From Siphonodentalium dalli (taxonomy: Eukaryota; Mollusca; Scaphopoda; Gadilida; Siphonodentaliidae): a stretch of DNA of 64,000 nucleotides. Where the stretch lies: contig CP136068.1 in the NCBI GenBank assembly GCA_032622095.1, positions 136,781,989-136,845,988 on the forward strand, read 5' to 3'. The position numbers and the translations under genes are program-made. Shown here piece by piece: positions 35,460 through 46,154 of this stretch; positions within the stretch are counted from its first letter, which is position 1, and every line of letters begins with the position of its first letter. The notes beneath the pieces were generated by a model, which had not been told where the DNA came from, made no database searches, and worked only from the letters and a program-made list of their open reading frames with translations.

Positions 35460-37090
35460 CATGGTATATCATTAGAGAAAAACGTGTATGAATTTGGTGG
35501 AATTTGGTTTATTAAATCAATTGTTGATGCAACGCTGATTCGAACAACGCCATATTGCGAAGGTGATTATGTATTCGTTTGGTGGAAAATCAGCGACAAA
35601 ACTATTTCACAATATTTTTTTAATTTCCCCTCCCACCAACAGCGTCATTTTAGAAAATTTTAACCCGCACCATTGTCTTCCTTGTAAAAAGTTACCCCTC
35701 TTAGAACGCCTTGGTGCCATATCGATTGTACCGTGTGAAGTTATATATAGAATGCACACAGACAAACAAAAAGACAGACAGACAGCACGATTTTATTTCT
35801 TGTATCATTTGAGAAGAACGTGTCTGAATTTGATGGTAATTGGTACTAAAAATATTTTGTATCAGTTTTGGTGACCCTCCCGTCCCTATTTCGGACTCAA
35901 GCTGCACACAATAAGACTCATTAGAGATTAGAGATGCATATATATGAAATTGGTGAAAAATGGCGAGTATACAAATTCGTATCAAATTTAAGGTCCCCAT
36001 ATCTCTCACCCATAGGGCACCAATTTGGTGTATCTAAACCACACGATAAGATTCCTCGTATCACGGAGAAGAATATGTATCAATCTGGTGGAAATCGGCA
36101 CTAAACATATAGATATAATTTTTTGTGTCCCTCTCATCTCTATACACCACTGACTTGAATGGCCCCACTTGTGACACCCTTAAACCACACGATTACACTC
36201 CTGATGATTGTTTATAAGTTTGTTGATAATCGGCGACTAAACAATTTTTTTATAAAATTTGGTGCCAATCCATCCCCTCTCCATCTCTCACCCAAACAGC
36301 ACCACTATGGCGTCTTTAAATCACGATTAGATTCCTCGTATCATGGATAAGAACGTGTATCAATTTGGTGGAAAGTGGCGCTAAAAAAATTGTGCATCAA
36401 TTTTGGTGCCCCTGTCCCTTTCAATGCAACCCTGACTCAAATGAGGCCACATTTGACAGATAAAAGCCACACCATTAGACTTCTCATACCATGGGGATGA
36501 TTTTGTATAAGTGTGGTGGCAATCGGCGACTTATTATCAAATTTAGTGCCCACCCCCTCCCAATATCTCATCCAAAAACAACAATTTGGCGTTGTTAAAT
36601 CTCACAATTAGATTCCTTGTATCATGAAGAAGAATATATATCAATTTGGTGGAAATCGGCGCTAAAATTAGTTTTATCAATGTTGGTGCCCCTCTCCCCT
36701 TCCGTTCATTCCTGACTCAAACGACGCCACTTTTGACATATTTAAACCACACCGTTGGATTCTTCATATCATGGGGATTATTATATGTAAGTTTCGTGGC
36801 AATCGGCGACAGAAAAAAAATCTGCCCCCCCCCCCTTCCGGGCACCCCTGACGCGAACGGCGCGACTTTTGCCATATTTAAACCACGCCATTAAATTCCT
36901 CATATTATGGGGATGATTATATATAAGTTTGGTGGCAATCGGCGACAAATGTTTTTTCTGCCCCTCCCCCTTTTCTGCCCCGGACAACAACGGCGTCATT
37001 TTAGAAAATTCTAACCCCGACCATTATCTTTCTCGTTAAAAGCTACTCCTAGTAGACCCCTTTGGCATCATCTAGATGGTCCCCTGTGAA
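35460..37090 (+). repeat. degenerate ~130-150 bp tandem units
   Basis: About ten units with the recurring order ACCACACNATTAGATTCC, CATGGNGANGAATNTGTAT, TTTGGTGGNAATCGGCG, then a C-rich block. All frames are closed in most units. Minus-strand frames here are repeat shadows. Confidence 0.75.
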
Positions 37091-37102
37091 TTTCTATAGA
37101 AC

Positions 37103-37131
<29 letters not shown>
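37088..37131. repeat. (GACA)n microsatellite
   Basis: About eight units of ACAG at the end of the 33622-37137 repeat; a longer tract occupies the same place in the paralogous copy at 53738-53790. Confidence 0.9.
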
Positions 37132-37133
<2 letters not shown>

Positions 37134-37934
37134 TTCGCAAATATAGATATAGAAGATGCATTGGCCTAACAATTTTTCATCATTTGTTATTATTTTAATA
37201 ATTTTTTCTTATATTCTTTAACAGACTTATTTTGTAGGTTTAGTGCCAGGGAATCTTACATTTTTCATGGGCATCAAAATGATTAATATGAATACTTGGT
37301 GATAGTTTTGAGTTATAACATGCCCCTTAGGTTTTATCCAATTTGTTTTTAAATTCGCTATAGCATGCTTAAGCATGCCCAAAAATTATTCAACCCAAAC
37401 AAATCTAAAAAAAAAAAATGAGATCGGCCCCTGGCACTAAAAGGGTTCATGAACCCGTGGCGATGAAGTCACGGGTAAATGGCAACCTAACCTGATCAAA
37501 ATATGAGTCATCCGACTCAGTGGAAATAAGGCACTTCTATGAGCCTTTCCGGTGCTAGCCCGGGCATTGGGCCGAATAAACTCACATGCATGTTTTGTCG
37601 CATTGTATGAAACTTAACGACTTGAGTATAATGTATAGCTGAATTCAGCTAGGGTAGCTAATTTCAGCTGTTGTAGCTTGGTGTAAACAATATTTATTTC
37701 AAAAAATCAAACATATGACATAAACATAATATACATGTAGAAATATATAGATTTATGAAGAGGATTGGACAACAAGCAAAATGCTTTTTTAAAGTCCTCT
37801 CCTCGTGGAATAAATGTTACCTCAAGTGACAAAAATATCACTTGTTGTAAAGCAGACGGATATATAATTTTGATAGATTGGAATATTATTTAGGATTGAG
37901 ATACGGTATTACATTGTAATACGGAAGTTAAGGG

Positions 37935-37990
37935 TGAGAAAGGGAATGAAAGAGAATGAGAGAGAGGGGAGAGTATGAAAGAGAGAGAGA

Positions 37991-38054
<64 letters not shown>

Positions 38055-38063
38055 GTGAGAGAG
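37935..38063. repeat. (GA)n microsatellite
   Basis: Nearly pure GA from about 37980 to 38063. It lies just beyond the 3' end of the minus-strand LINE and may have grown from its tail. Confidence 0.9.
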
Positions 38064-38210
38064 GTTTGATACAACATATATTCGATACAAAATAACACAA
38101 AAAACATCCGTTCAGTGGGGAAATCACTTGCACGAAAGCGTCACGACCACTGAAGAGAAAAAGCGGTCCATGCAAATGGAATGGAATCTAGCCGCGTCAC
38201 CTTAAGTGAT

Positions 38211-38845
38211 TAAGAGAAACGGCCACTATCTAAAATAAACTTCTGTACCGCCAAGAATATTTCGGAATTTAATTAGTTTGGAAGTTCGAGAGATCCGTAA
38301 AATAGAACATCGGTTGTTATCATACTTACTGGTAAGTTACTTAGAAGTTCTGATCTAATTCTGGCGTAAAGGGGGCATTGAAAGAAAAAATGGTAAGCTG
38401 ATTCAGTTTCAAAACTACCGCATTGACACAGTGGTGATTCTTTCAAGTGATTTATAACAAGGTCACGGTTCAGGTTGCTGCAACCTAATCTGATACGAGT
38501 ATGATATATTTGGGCTTTCCTGGAATAACACTGAAGATAAAAATTTGCAATTTTCGCACGGTCAATGTTTAGTTAACGCTTAAATTCTTCGAGTGTGTTT
38601 GACGATTTTATTGAATTCGATAAACTATTCCATGCTCGTGTAGCCGAAGGCAGAAAAGTATTCATGTAAATGTCTCTGTTGCTGCCAGGCGGGTGGATAC
38701 TAACATGCCTAAAATTGTAACCAGATGAAGTGGAATCGGGAGGAATCATGTTTGATAGATAAGACGGAGCTTGGTTACTAGTCATTTTGAAAAATTGTAT
38801 CATTTTCTGTTTTGTTCTACGTGAGGCAATTGTTTCCCAGCCGGT
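38211..38845 (-). pseudogene. LINE-A ORF2, C-terminal region
   Basis: Open part 38573-38803 has FLPSATRAWNSLSNSIKSS, a typical end of the thumb-like region. Past a stop, another frame gives SPLCQCGSFETESAYHFFFQ then CPLY, a C-x-C...H...C zinc-binding-like block, and EIFLAVQKFILDSGRF before the last stop at 38211-38213. At least two internal stops are present. The same blocks occur in the fragment at 4366-4620. Confidence 0.85.
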
Positions 38846-40029
38846 TTATAATAGAAAGTTGCGATCGCTGGTACTTCTCGTGGTCCCAGTGACAATTCGT
38901 GCCATTTCATACTGAATATCTTCGATATAATCGCTCATATATTTTGGTATGTTATCCCATACTGGTGATGCATATTCAAGAGTGGGTCTAACAAAAGCAA
39001 GATATATATTTTCAAGGGTCTTTCTGCTCAGTCTGAATTTGTGCTTCCTAATCATATTTACCTTTTTCCATGCCCTATCGATTATGTTACTTATGTGAGT
39101 TTCCCATGAACCGATGTTGTCAAAGGTGAGACCAAGATGTTTGTGACTTTCTACTTCAGTTACGTGAGAATTAGCCATGATTAGAGGTGGGTGAACTATA
39201 TTTGTAGATTTCTTCGATATCATTAAAGCTTCAGTTTTGAGGGGATTAAATTTTACAAGCCATTTTTTTGACCAATCGACAATAGTGGCAACGTCTCTAT
39301 TAATTATTTCAGCTGCTAAAACAGGGTTCTCGACACATAAATATATTGATGTATCATCAGCAAATAGACGTATGGTGCACGTGATGTTTTCGGTTATGTC
39401 GTTAATGTAAATCAAGAATAACAGTGGGCCTAATATTGGGCCTTGAGGCACACCTGCGGAAACATTTTGCCACTCAGAACTAGCATTATCAACAATAACT
39501 CTCTGTTGACGACATTCAAGATAAGATGAAATTAGTTCATATACTTTACCCTTTATTCCAAGTTTCCTAAGCTTAAACAGGAGACCTTTGTGCCAAACCT
39601 TGTCAAAGGCTTTGCTTATATCACAAAAAATACATCGAATTTCTTTACCTTCGTCCAGAGATCTGCTAATATAGTCATATATGTCAGTAAGCTGATATAC
39701 TGTAGAGTCACCTTTTTTAATCCAGATTGGTAAACAGAAAGTAACTTATTTTCGTCTAGGTATGTCCAAAGATATTTGTAAATGCACTTCTCATAAGTTT
39801 TAGATATACAGCTCAGAAGAGAAATGGGGCGGTAGTTCGCTATTATACTTGGGTCACCATTTTTTTAAATGGGAGTCACATTGGATTTTTTCCATTCATG
39901 CGGATCGTAACTCTTGTCTGTGAAAATATTGAAGAAATGGGAAAGTGGTTCAGAAAGAGACGAGGCACACTGTTTTAGCATAGGTGGGCTAATATTATCA
40001 GGTCCACAGGCTTTGGAAACTTTCAACTT
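38846..40029 (-). pseudogene. LINE-A ORF2, reverse transcriptase domain
   Basis: In three frames this encodes the polymerase: ACGPDNISPPMLKQCA-like start near 40000, NYRPISLLSC near 39830, a DISKAFDKVWH block near 39600, then GPILGPLLFLIYINDI and the catalytic LFADDT at about 39350-39370. It continues with the thumb region to 38846 (open part 38846-39451, 201 codons). Frameshifts lie near 39862 (in an A/T run) and 39720. Reverse transcriptases copy the element's RNA at the nicked target site. The copy cannot make an active enzyme. Confidence 0.9.
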
Positions 40030-41409
40030 TTAAAGAGCGTTAAAAACGTCGACTGATGTGATTTTTATGTCCGCTAGTTCGGGAGCAGTTTCTGTATATT
40101 GAATGGTAGAGCTCAAGTGAGTATTGCATAAATTATCATCAACTTTAGATATTTCACAAAAATAATCATTCAACGCATGTGCCTTTTCAGACGGGCAAAC
40201 TAGATAACAGTCGTTGCTTAAAACAGGGGGTATTGCTTTTTTGGTGGGGGAAATTACTTTTTGCAGATTCTTCCACCATGTCGACGAATCAGTGTTTTTA
40301 TCACTCAAAATGTGATCAATTTTACTGTCATAATCGATTTTTGCTTTTCTGACAGCACTCACACATTGATTTCGAACAATACGAAATTTTTCCCAGGAAG
40401 GTGAGGAATTTTTTAATTTGGCGATTCTATGTAGTCTATTGCGTTGGCGCATTAGTTTTCTTACCCCACACGTCAACCAAGGAGGACAGTCTTTTCTTAT
40501 GCAGACTGTTTTATTTGGAATAAATTTCAGACAAGCATTTTGTAACATTTCTGTCAGTTCGTTGTTAATCTTAGATACATGAAGATTATGGCTAACACTT
40601 TTAAAATCCCAATTAGATAACATGTTGTTAATGCCTTCGTAGTCGGCTCTATCGTAGTTCCAAATAAGTCGTTTAGTAGATAACTGAGTTGGTAAAGTTA
40701 ACTCGATGTCGAGTTTAACTGGGGCATGGTATCGGATACGATCATCAAAAAATGGACTTATTACATCTGCGTTACATACATAATCGTCACAGTTTGTGAA
40801 GAACAGATCGAGGGTCGACGAAGATGTTTCCGTGAAATGAGTCGGCGAATTCACAAGCTGTTTGATGCCACAGTGCGTACATATACTATTAATCTTACCA
40901 TTGGTATCTTCGACATAATTTTCATTGAAGTCGCCAGCTACGATTACCAAGTTTACGTCATCGATTGCGTTTTTAATGTTGAGTTCAATAGTATCCCAAT
41001 GCGAAACTGGTGATTGAGGGGGTCTGTAGAAGCAGCCAAGAATAATACTTTTACGACACACTTTAATTTCGACCCATACGGACTCAAGGCCTGGAACTAT
41101 CAGATCATTACGGAATTTATAAGGAATACAATCGCGAATATAAATACTCACACCACCACCGGATGTTTCGGTATTCCTGTCATTTCTAATTGGGTCATGA
41201 AAACCGTGAAGTAAAACTTCGGAATTTTCCACTGAATTTTTAAGCCATGTTTCAGTGAAAAGGCAAATATCGAAATTAGCAGACACAGCATTTAGTATTG
41301 TCATTTTATTTTTGATGCTCTGGGTGTTCAGAAGTAACATGGAACAGTGTCTTTGCATCGCATCTTTGTTGGCAGGACCCGGGTTCAGTTCGATATCGCC
41401 GCTTAACAT
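40030..41409 (-). pseudogene. LINE-A ORF2, 2A motif plus AP-endonuclease domain
   Basis: 459 codons open from MLSGDIELNPGP. The endonuclease cuts target DNA to prime reverse transcription. Visible landmarks are Asn28 in LLNTQS, Glu53 in FTETW, a GGGVSIYIRD block near residue 84, GDFN at 159-162, PTHFTETSSSTLDLFFT near 189-205, and His228 in YHAPV. The usual SDH before the last block reads RYH here, so the Asp beside the catalytic His is missing, a sign of decay. A linker region with a WW-N-L block follows. The frame ends at 40030, where the polymerase begins in another frame. Confidence 0.9.
41374..41400 (-). other. 2A-type ribosome-skipping motif in LINE-A ORF2
   Basis: The codons spell GDIELNPGP, fitting the core D-(V/I)-E-x-N-P-G-P at which 2A peptides cause ribosomes to release at Gly and restart at Pro. 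It is preceded by a hydrophobic run (SIIFLLLMLS), as in 2A-like sequences reported from invertebrate APE-type LINEs. Here it would free or target the N-terminus of the endonuclease-polymerase. Activity is not shown by sequence. Confidence 0.85.
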
Positions 41410-41439
41410 TAGTAATAAGAATATAATGGAAGTTGCAGT

Positions 41440-41742
41440 TCAGTGACATAATACTTTTGCCTTGTGTGTGTGTATTATAACATGTCGATCTGTACTAACT
41501 TGCCAAGGGGCCTTATTTTCGCGGATGATTTTCAAAACTGTTTGTATTAAATGTGGACAAGTACATGATATCAAAAGTAACAGACTTACAATTTGAATCT
41601 CTGGCAATTTTCTTGAACGTAAGAAAAGGTAAATGATGACAGTTTCAGACATATTCTGGTCAAAGCGTTTTCCCCTAGGTGGTTGAGACGCTCTCGACAG
41701 AAAGCTGCCAATCCGAGCACGATATTGTATTATATCAACCAT
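41440..41742 (-). pseudogene. in-frame leader upstream of the 2A motif in LINE-A
   Basis: This 100-codon frame (start MVDIIQYRARIGSF) is in the same frame as ORF2 and ends at a TGA at 41440-41442, only ten codons before the 2A motif's hydrophobic run. It may be the original N-terminal part of ORF2, cut off by a stop mutation, or unrelated. It has a hydrophobic patch (VSLLLLISC). No known domain is visible. Confidence 0.35.
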
Positions 41743-43200
41743 TGTCCCATATATATTGTATGAATTTCAAAACATGTAAATAGCTCGGCGGTTGGCAGAT
41801 ATGATTTACACTCTGAACAAATGTTGGATCAGGATGTTTAATATGTTGGCGTGAGATACACAGTTTATCTTGGTCATGTGCAGTTGAGGAAGAGATTGGA
41901 AAGATAACAGAAGATACGAGAAGGAAAAGACAAAAGAAATATAACTCTATTAGTGATCCCGGGATAGGGGGAATCATTATTTACGAGCTGTTGCTCGCAT
42001 GTAGTTGATGGGTCAGTATAAATCTATTAATATATTAGTTCTCTACGTTATGGGGCCCAAGCATCGCGACATAGCGACCATAAAGGGAATAAACACCGAT
42101 GGGAGTTTCTATATCAACATGTCTATACGGGTTAATTGTGTAAAACAAATCAAAAATATGATTTGACATATATAGAATGAGGCGTTTTAAAGAGATGGTT
42201 GTTCGATGGTCGACTGCCTAAATATACGCACTAAGCAATCTACAAATATAAAATACGCAACAGTATGGTATAGATGGAAAACAACACGAACAGACGAGCG
42301 GACAGACGGAAGAGGAGACGCGTGGACCTGAAGGCGTACATTATGACATATCCGGTATTTGATTTGGGATGCACAGACAGACGGACCGACGATCACGGCA
42401 CACGTGTTTGTGAATACCACTATGCTGGCGAGAGTGATCGTGTTTGGGAGTTTACCGGTACATAATACATATTGGAATAATAAGTAAAGCGTTTAAGTAT
42501 ATTACCATGTGTCGAATCAAAAGATGATTGTCCAGAATGCGGCAAATTACCATTTGTTATGAATAAAAGACGGTGCATTCGTGCTTGTTTACGTCCAACA
42601 GCTTAATAGCTTAATAGCTTGTAGCTTAATTTTTCACATTTGACAGACCTGATTAAAACAAATTTAAATAGCATATCGTGTGTCGAAATTTTGGGATTAA
42701 CTTGATACAAAATTTACTTCCCTGTTTAACACAGTGTTATATATGCGATTTTGAATGGCACAGAAACAAAGATACTCATATCAACTGTCAAGCCTCAGAG
42801 TAGTTTGTCTGTCATTTGCAGAATGAGGTCCCCAGAGGACGGTAGGATAGCCTCACCAAATTCACCCTATGTGGACCTCATTCTTCTCTTAGATTTATAT
42901 AATAACTAACCTGCACATGGCCTGTATATTTTTCTGCGTCTCAAATTGTGTTCTTGGCAACCCGATACACACCCTAAAACAACAAACAAGCCCATTATGT
43001 CATATACGTCTATTTTATGTCTGCAATAGTAACACTATGTGGGACGACTTGAGATTAAATTATGATGTGAAGAGATCAATTTTGATTACTGATCACATTT
43101 GATTTTAAATCACAATATGTATTGGAGGGTCACCTGTGGTTCTTTTGGAATTAGATAAAGGATGATGTTTCCACTTAACGTGTATCAGTTTTATTATAGT
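41743..43200. other. no recognised gene
   Basis: A minus-strand 80-codon frame at 41735-41977 begins with a hydrophobic signal-like stretch but resembles nothing known. The stretch near 42290-42390 contains several short ACAGACGG-type repeats. Nothing else stands out. Confidence 0.45.
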
Positions 43201-43470
43201 TTACCGGGTATGCATGGCGCTGGGTGTAGTTGGGTTCCATTTCATTAAGCAATGCTGTCGGCGTTGTTCATTTAAATCTGGGCAATTATTCGATTGGAAA
43301 TACATATACTCTTTATGAATAAGTTTTAATAATTGGTTACCGGGTATGGGTGGCGCTGGGTGGTTCCATTAAATTAATCAATGCTTTTATGTATCGTTCA
43401 TGCATCCCTTTACCCAAAAAACCGGCCATAACCGGCCAAATAAAGCTTCAACAGCCTAAAATATCTTCGG
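43201..43470 (+). repeat. ~137 bp direct duplication
   Basis: TTACCGGGTATGCATGGCGC at 43201 recurs as TTACCGGGTATGGGTGGCGC at about 43338, each followed by GGTTCCATT and AATCAATGCT-like sequence. Confidence 0.7.
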
Positions 43471-43548
43471 TCTGTCTCAATAGAACCATACAAATATGGA
43501 TATCATTGGAACCGGCTCTTTGACCACATTGTGATAGTTACAGTTATA

Positions 43549-43754
43549 CCCTGTGCCAATGCATTCTCTTATATATGCGAGTCGACCATAGGTCGCCTCG
43601 CATATATAAGAGAATGCATTGGCCTAAAAAAAACTTTTTTTTAACACTTTTTACCATTTTTTCTTTAATATGTGTTAAGCCAATGCATTCTCTTATATAT
43701 GCGAGGCGACCTATGGTCGACTCGCATATATAAGAGAATGCATTGGCACAGGGC
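43549..43754. mobile_element. hairpin repeat family, locus 2: inverted pair of hairpins
   Basis: Two 67-bp near-perfect palindromes (43556-43622 and 43680-43746) each read CCAATGCATTCTCTTATATA into a GTCGACCATAGG centre and back out. The second is the exact reverse complement of the first, including outer CCCTGTGCC/GGCACAGGG ends, and an A/T-rich spacer separates them. This is a palindrome made of palindromes. It has no coding capacity and looks like a MITE able to form cruciforms. Confidence 0.9.
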
Positions 43755-43889
43755 CCTTCTGTTGGTTAAGGGTTAAATCTATGCTATCATTCAATTGGAA
43801 ATCTATTCATTGTCTAATTTGTTTGCATGTTTTGTGAATTAATGTGTCATGTGCCCACCCAGATCATGAATGAATGCTTTTATTGCGAA

Positions 43890-44105
43890 GAAATCGGTTA
43901 AATTCATAAATATAAGTTTCAAAATCACCAAAAATTCTCAATTAATACAGATATATGTGTGAAATGACAAGCATAATTATATATTAAATTCATAAATATA
44001 AGTTTGAAAATCACTGAAAAAATCAGCTATATTCATAAATATAAGTTTGAAAATCACCAAAAACATTCACCGAAATTCTTAATTAATACAGATATAAGTT
44101 TGAAA
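43890..44105 (+). repeat. AT-rich direct repeats
   Basis: ATTCATAAATATAAGTTTGA and AAATCACCAAAAA recur three times, with CTCAATTAATACAGATATA twice. Confidence 0.75.
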
Positions 44106-44123
44106 AAATGCATATTTTAATTG

Positions 44124-44242
44124 AGGTCCGTATGAGCCGGGGTCCGTATAAGCCAGGGTCCGTATCAGCCGGTGGTCCGTAAAAGCCAGGGTCCGTAAGA
44201 GCCAGGGTTCGTAAGAGCCAGGGTCCGTATAAGCCGCATACC
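44124..44242. repeat. 16-17 bp tandem array, 7 units
   Basis: Units of GGGTCCGTAAGAGCCA type, with variable two or three bases in the middle. The minus-strand frame (44083-44283) is the translated repeat. Confidence 0.9.
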
Positions 44243-44429
44243 CCCCTCCCTACAAACGTGTTGTTTGTTTTTTTTTTTTCCATGTTCCTTATTTTCTTTT
44301 TTAAATCGTGTGTGTATATAAGTTATATTCTTCTTATGTTTTCAATGTCCTTTTGACTATCAGTTTGAATTTTTGACCATGCAATGAGCTAATTCAGCTG
44401 CCTTCCACAAGGTATACAATTAATTGCAA

Positions 44430-45011
44430 TTAAGAGACTTCTCTAAAGGCAATTTTTAGAAAAATAGAGAGTTGTTTCAAACGAGAGATATTTTCTATTG
44501 ACAAGATCCCATGAAACTTTTCGCGCGAAGGATTTTCCCAGTAATATTTTGGGATATAGCGCTCACGTAGACATTTAAATTTGTCACAGACGAGTACAAA
44601 ATGATACTCGTCTCCGATTGTGTCAGATTTACATGTATCGCACATCTTACTCTCTGTTTTATGCCATCGCGCTTTTTCGATTGGTAATCTATGGTTTGGT
44701 GTTCTGATTTTCACTAAGGATGCTGTCAGGTGTTTAGGAAGATATAACAAATATCGGCATATACCAGAATGAGATTTTATATTACTGTACATAATTGCTC
44801 TGGATGAATCTGAGTTTTTAATATCACTGAATATTTGTGTCCAGTGTTGTTCGATCATGTTTGATTTACAATTTCGGATTTCAGATTTCGTAAGAGAGGA
44901 TTGGGTTTCCCATTTAGATGTTAGTCCTACTTCGCGCAGATATTCCTTCGCGAGATTCAACCATTTGAATTCAGCCGACTGGCTTGGTTTGTTGTCGTAT
45001 ATAAGTCTCAA
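44430..45011 (-). pseudogene. LINE-B ORF2, C-terminal tail
   Basis: 193 open codons. A helical-looking start (AEFKWLNLAKEYLREVGLTS) leads to VKIRTPNHRLPIEKARWHK, then CDTCKSDTIGDEYHFVLVCD, a C-x2-C...H...C zinc-binding-like motif. It ends in KQLSIFLKIAFREVS and a stop. The tail is thought to help bind element RNA or DNA in such proteins. The frame is intact here but separated from the polymerase by frameshifts. Confidence 0.85.
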
Positions 45012-45140
45012 AATAAGGTGATTTTATTTTTTGCGAGTTCAGATCCATCTGTGGATACCAACTTTGACCAATATGATAAATAACAGTCTGCATTTAATTT
45101 CAATTATGAGTGGGTGCCTACCAAGCTCCCCATATACCAT

Positions 45141-46154
45141 CTAGTTTGGTGTACTAGATTTCATTCCTAATAATATTTTGCAAAATTTCATATGTAATGT
45201 TTCAAGCCTCTGGATTTTTTCTGTAATCCATATTTCACTGCCGTATAAGATTACCGGCGCTACCATGCTGTCAAGCAGCTTGAGCATCAAACCGGGTGGT
45301 AAAGAGAGATGCCTAACTTTATTTAACAGTCCGTACATTGCACGTGTGACCAGATTAAATGTGCGCTTTATGGTGCTACAAAATCTGCCAGTACTGGCCA
45401 GTATAAAACAATTATACACCTAGGTAAACAAATTCCTTAACGACTTGGAGTTCAACCACCCTGTATATGAATATTGGTATGCATTTAGGTAATTTTTTAC
45501 AGAATATCATTATTTTCGTCTTTTTTGTGTTCACCTGGAGCTTCCGCATAATCTGCGAAAGCCTGTAACGCTCGGTGCATTTCATCTTCGCTTTCACTAA
45601 GTAATACTGTATCATCAGCATAAAACAAACAAAACAATCGTATATATACACCCGCATTGTCCATAAATATATCATCTAGAAAATCGAGGCTTTTGATGGC
45701 ACAATCGTTCATAAACGACGTCAGATCGTCAATGTAGATGGAAAATAATATCGGTGACATAATCTCACCTTGAAATAATCCTACAAAACTAGGAAAGAAG
45801 TCCGCTTTGGTTCCATCAGATTTAACACATAATTTGATTTTGCTGTACATGTTTCTTATAAGTCTCAATATTTTCCCATTAACACCGCTTTGAATAAGCT
45901 TCAACCATAAGCCTTCTCGCCACTCGAAATCAAAAGCCTTGCGAAAGTCGATAAAGGCACAAAATAACTTTCGACCAGACGACAGGTATAAATTTATAAT
46001 ACTATGAAATACAAACATATTGTCAATTGTAGAATGGCCACTTCTGAAAACAGTCTGGAATTTACTTATCGTCTCATTGTCATCCGAGTACGAAATTAAT
46101 CTAGCATTCAAAATAGTAGTAAAAACTTTTGATAGACAACTAAGTAATGTTGTT
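45141..46154 (-). pseudogene. LINE-B ORF2, reverse transcriptase core and thumb
   Basis: In three overlapping frames: TTLLSCLSKVF at about 46140, FRSGHSTIDNMF, CAFIDFRKAFD (the first catalytic Asp block), GEIMSPILFSIYIDDL, and LFYADDTVLLSES at about 45590-45620 (the catalytic DD). The thumb follows with STIKRTFNLVTRAMYGLLNK and MVAPVILYGSEIW. Frameshifts lie near 45520-45540 and 45415. The polymerase motifs themselves are intact, so decay may be fairly recent. Confidence 0.9.

Larger units (their letters stand above)
33622..37137 (+). repeat. 3.5 kb interspersed repeat inserted in the hairpin
   Basis: Begins CTAGCAGGGTTACCCGGCGT followed by TGCCCAGG and ends in a (GACA)n tract followed by ATTCGCAAATATAGATATAG. 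This head-and-tail combination resembles old interspersed repeats of invertebrate genomes whose class I cannot fix. From about 35460 to 37090 it consists of degenerate ~130-150 bp units, each with ATTAGATTCCTCGTATCATG, AATTTGGTGGAAATCGGCG and CCCCTCTCCC blocks. Its last ~840 bases have a close second copy at 53078-53805. Confidence 0.6.
33511..37448. mobile_element. composite element with ends related to the TTAA MITE family
   Basis: TTAA at 33511-33514 is followed by CCCTTTAAGTGCCAGG and then GATTTTTGTATCAACCCATA, matching the end of the 9100-9322 MITE. About 3.9 kb on, CCTGGCACTAAAAGGGTTCA (37430-37449) is a mirror end with a mutated TTAA. Within, a hairpin repeat at 33550-33621 is split by about 3.5 kb of other repeat DNA. 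Likely a MITE-type element expanded by nested insertions (inference). Confidence 0.5.
37890..41742 (-). mobile_element. CR1/L2-like non-LTR retrotransposon (dead), LINE-A
   Basis: Reading the minus strand, the order is a 2A-type motif, an AP-endonuclease domain, a reverse transcriptase with FADD, and a C-terminal zinc-binding-like tail ending at 38211. Then comes a short 3' region with ATTACATTGTAATAC near 37905. Stops and frameshifts interrupt it at about 40030, 39862, 39720, 38840 and 38280. No ORF1 with zinc knuckles was recognised upstream of 41742, so the copy may be 5'-truncated or have lost it. The tail domain matches the fragment at 4366-4620. Confidence 0.9.

Noticed and set aside
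37890-38175. Minus-strand Leu/Ser-rich frames
   Set aside because: Translations of the (GA)n microsatellite.
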